Of a DNA stretch of 64,000 nucleotides, positions 63,096 through 64,000 are shown one piece after another. This DNA is from Macrobrachium rosenbergii (taxonomy: Eukaryota > Arthropoda > Malacostraca > Decapoda > Palaemonidae). The translations under genes were made by a program, and so were the position numbers. The notes beneath the pieces were generated by a model that saw only the letters and a program-made list of their open reading frames with translations, ran no database searches and was not told the origin of the DNA. Every line of letters starts with the position of its first letter. Within the stretch, counting starts at the first letter, position 1. The stretch lies in NCBI RefSeq assembly GCF_040412425.1, contig NC_089749.1:34229570-34293569 (forward strand). Direction: 5' to 3'.

Positions 63096-64000
63096 TATGT
63101 ATAAAATAAAAAAACTGTTTTATTATACAAATTTTGGAACATACATACATACAGACACATATTAAAATACACATATTAAATTACAGACTTTGGTAATAAT
63201 TTTACATTGGTGTGTCACACAGCTTGCCACGTTGAACGCCAAAGTTTAATTTCTCCGCGTCACAATTTCCAGACGTTTCAGTTTGGAAGAGACATCCACG
63301 TTTTGTTCAACCCCAAACATAATTTCTCCACGTCCATCATTTCCAAACGTTTCCAATTTGGATGATGCGTCTTTCAACTTCACATTGTCCGCACACTCTC
63401 TTCAAGGTGTGATAAAACAATTTCCGTGATAGCTATGCAAGTGACTTTTCGTGTCGTTTCATCTCCTCACCAAAGGAGACAATCGCAGGCAGGTAATGGT
63501 TTAACCAATCACAGTTCACGCGACCACTTAGTCCTATCCCCGCAGCGAATAGAATATATTTCACATCTTCACGCGACACTTTCATTAACTGCGATTTCAA
63601 ACTCTTCAATGATGCGTAGAAGTGATTGTATCTCATTTCTGTCGTGTTTGCAACCTTTCTGCATGGTCTTCATACTTAGAATACATTATACTCGTTTGGC
63701 GAATCGTTCTCTTCCACAGGCCAATTCCATATTGGGTTAACAACGTAGCAATGACGGGTAGGTCAGGTTCTTCCGCATCGTGTATTCTCCCCCTCGGGCA
63801 CTCACAAAACAGTGGTACCTTCTATCCAGCGGTGGCGGAATGCAGCGTAACCCGCCCCAGCTCTGTTGTAACGAGACCTGCAACATCGGGCGTGGGGTAA
63901 ACTCTCACAATGTCTTGAGCAATGCCATAATTCCAGCACTTTACACAGTTAGTAGTTATAACCAGGCAACACTCCTTCTTCTTGAACCTGGTCTCAGATA
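63092..64000. other. Less AT-rich terminal interval with an uncertain reverse ORF
   Basis: A 67-codon reverse-strand frame (63,636-63,433) has protein-like composition, including VSREDVKYILFAAGIGLSG, and could be part of a coding remnant extending to either side. No family recognised. A roughly 65-bp imperfect direct duplication (aatttctccgcgtc / aatttctccacgtc) lies at 63,249-63,385. Confidence 0.35.

Overview
The window looks like a repeat-dense, gene-poor stretch of an invertebrate nuclear genome, most likely a decapod crustacean. This is an inference from three things: more than twenty long (TA)n tracts plus several (CT)n/(GA)n tracts, abundant Penelope-like, LINE and Ty3/Gypsy debris, and tRNA-derived SINEs of a type I associate with decapods. 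I see no intact host gene, no rRNA, no bona fide tRNA gene and no CRISPR array. Nearly every coding trace is a broken mobile element.

Layout. 1-580: reverse-strand LINE fragment, followed by Penelope-like (PLE) GIY-YIG debris. About 1.48-9.05 kb and 19.06-25.87 kb: two arms of one very large, diverged inverted repeat; each arm starts at its outer end with a PLE 3' end and carries the same chain of non-coding modules towards the centre. The roughly 10 kb spacer holds a tandem array of tRNA-like SINE monomers (8.89-10.40 kb), a PLE reverse-transcriptase fragment (13.1-13.3 kb), a small inverted-repeat element with a tRNA-like core (16.8-17.0 kb) and much unassigned AT-rich DNA.

26.2-35.5 kb: a nearly complete but frameshifted Ty3/Gypsy LTR retrotransposon with LTRs of about 1.15-1.2 kb, gag with two zinc knuckles, protease, RT, RNase H, a DD35E integrase and, unusually, a third open region. 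That region is preceded by a splice-acceptor-like tract and ends in a transmembrane anchor, so it is an env-like candidate. The 3' LTR abuts a second PLE family (35.5-36.6 kb). A solo LTR of the same Gypsy family lies reversed at 38.65-39.75 kb and abuts a third PLE family (38.1-38.65 kb).

39.9-46.3 kb: a possible TIR element with an internal tandem duplication, foldback elements, (CT)n tracts and a SINE with a perfect 12-bp target-site duplication. 46.6-47.5 kb: LINE fragment. 47.56-50.24 kb (reverse): a broken copy of a large conserved protein of unknown function, possibly PIN/FEN-nuclease-like, whose cysteine-rich tail is built from a 24-bp coding minisatellite. A 5'-truncated LINE (50.34-52.76 kb) sits at its upstream end at a (TA)n tract. 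53-64 kb: mostly unassigned AT-rich DNA with microsatellites, a PLE-derived palindrome, and tRNA-bearing palindromic and tandem repeats at 61.1-62.6 kb.

The copies differ by many short indels as well as substitutions, and most element ORFs are frameshifted. Either old decay or uncorrected long-read consensus error could produce this, and the window alone does not separate them.
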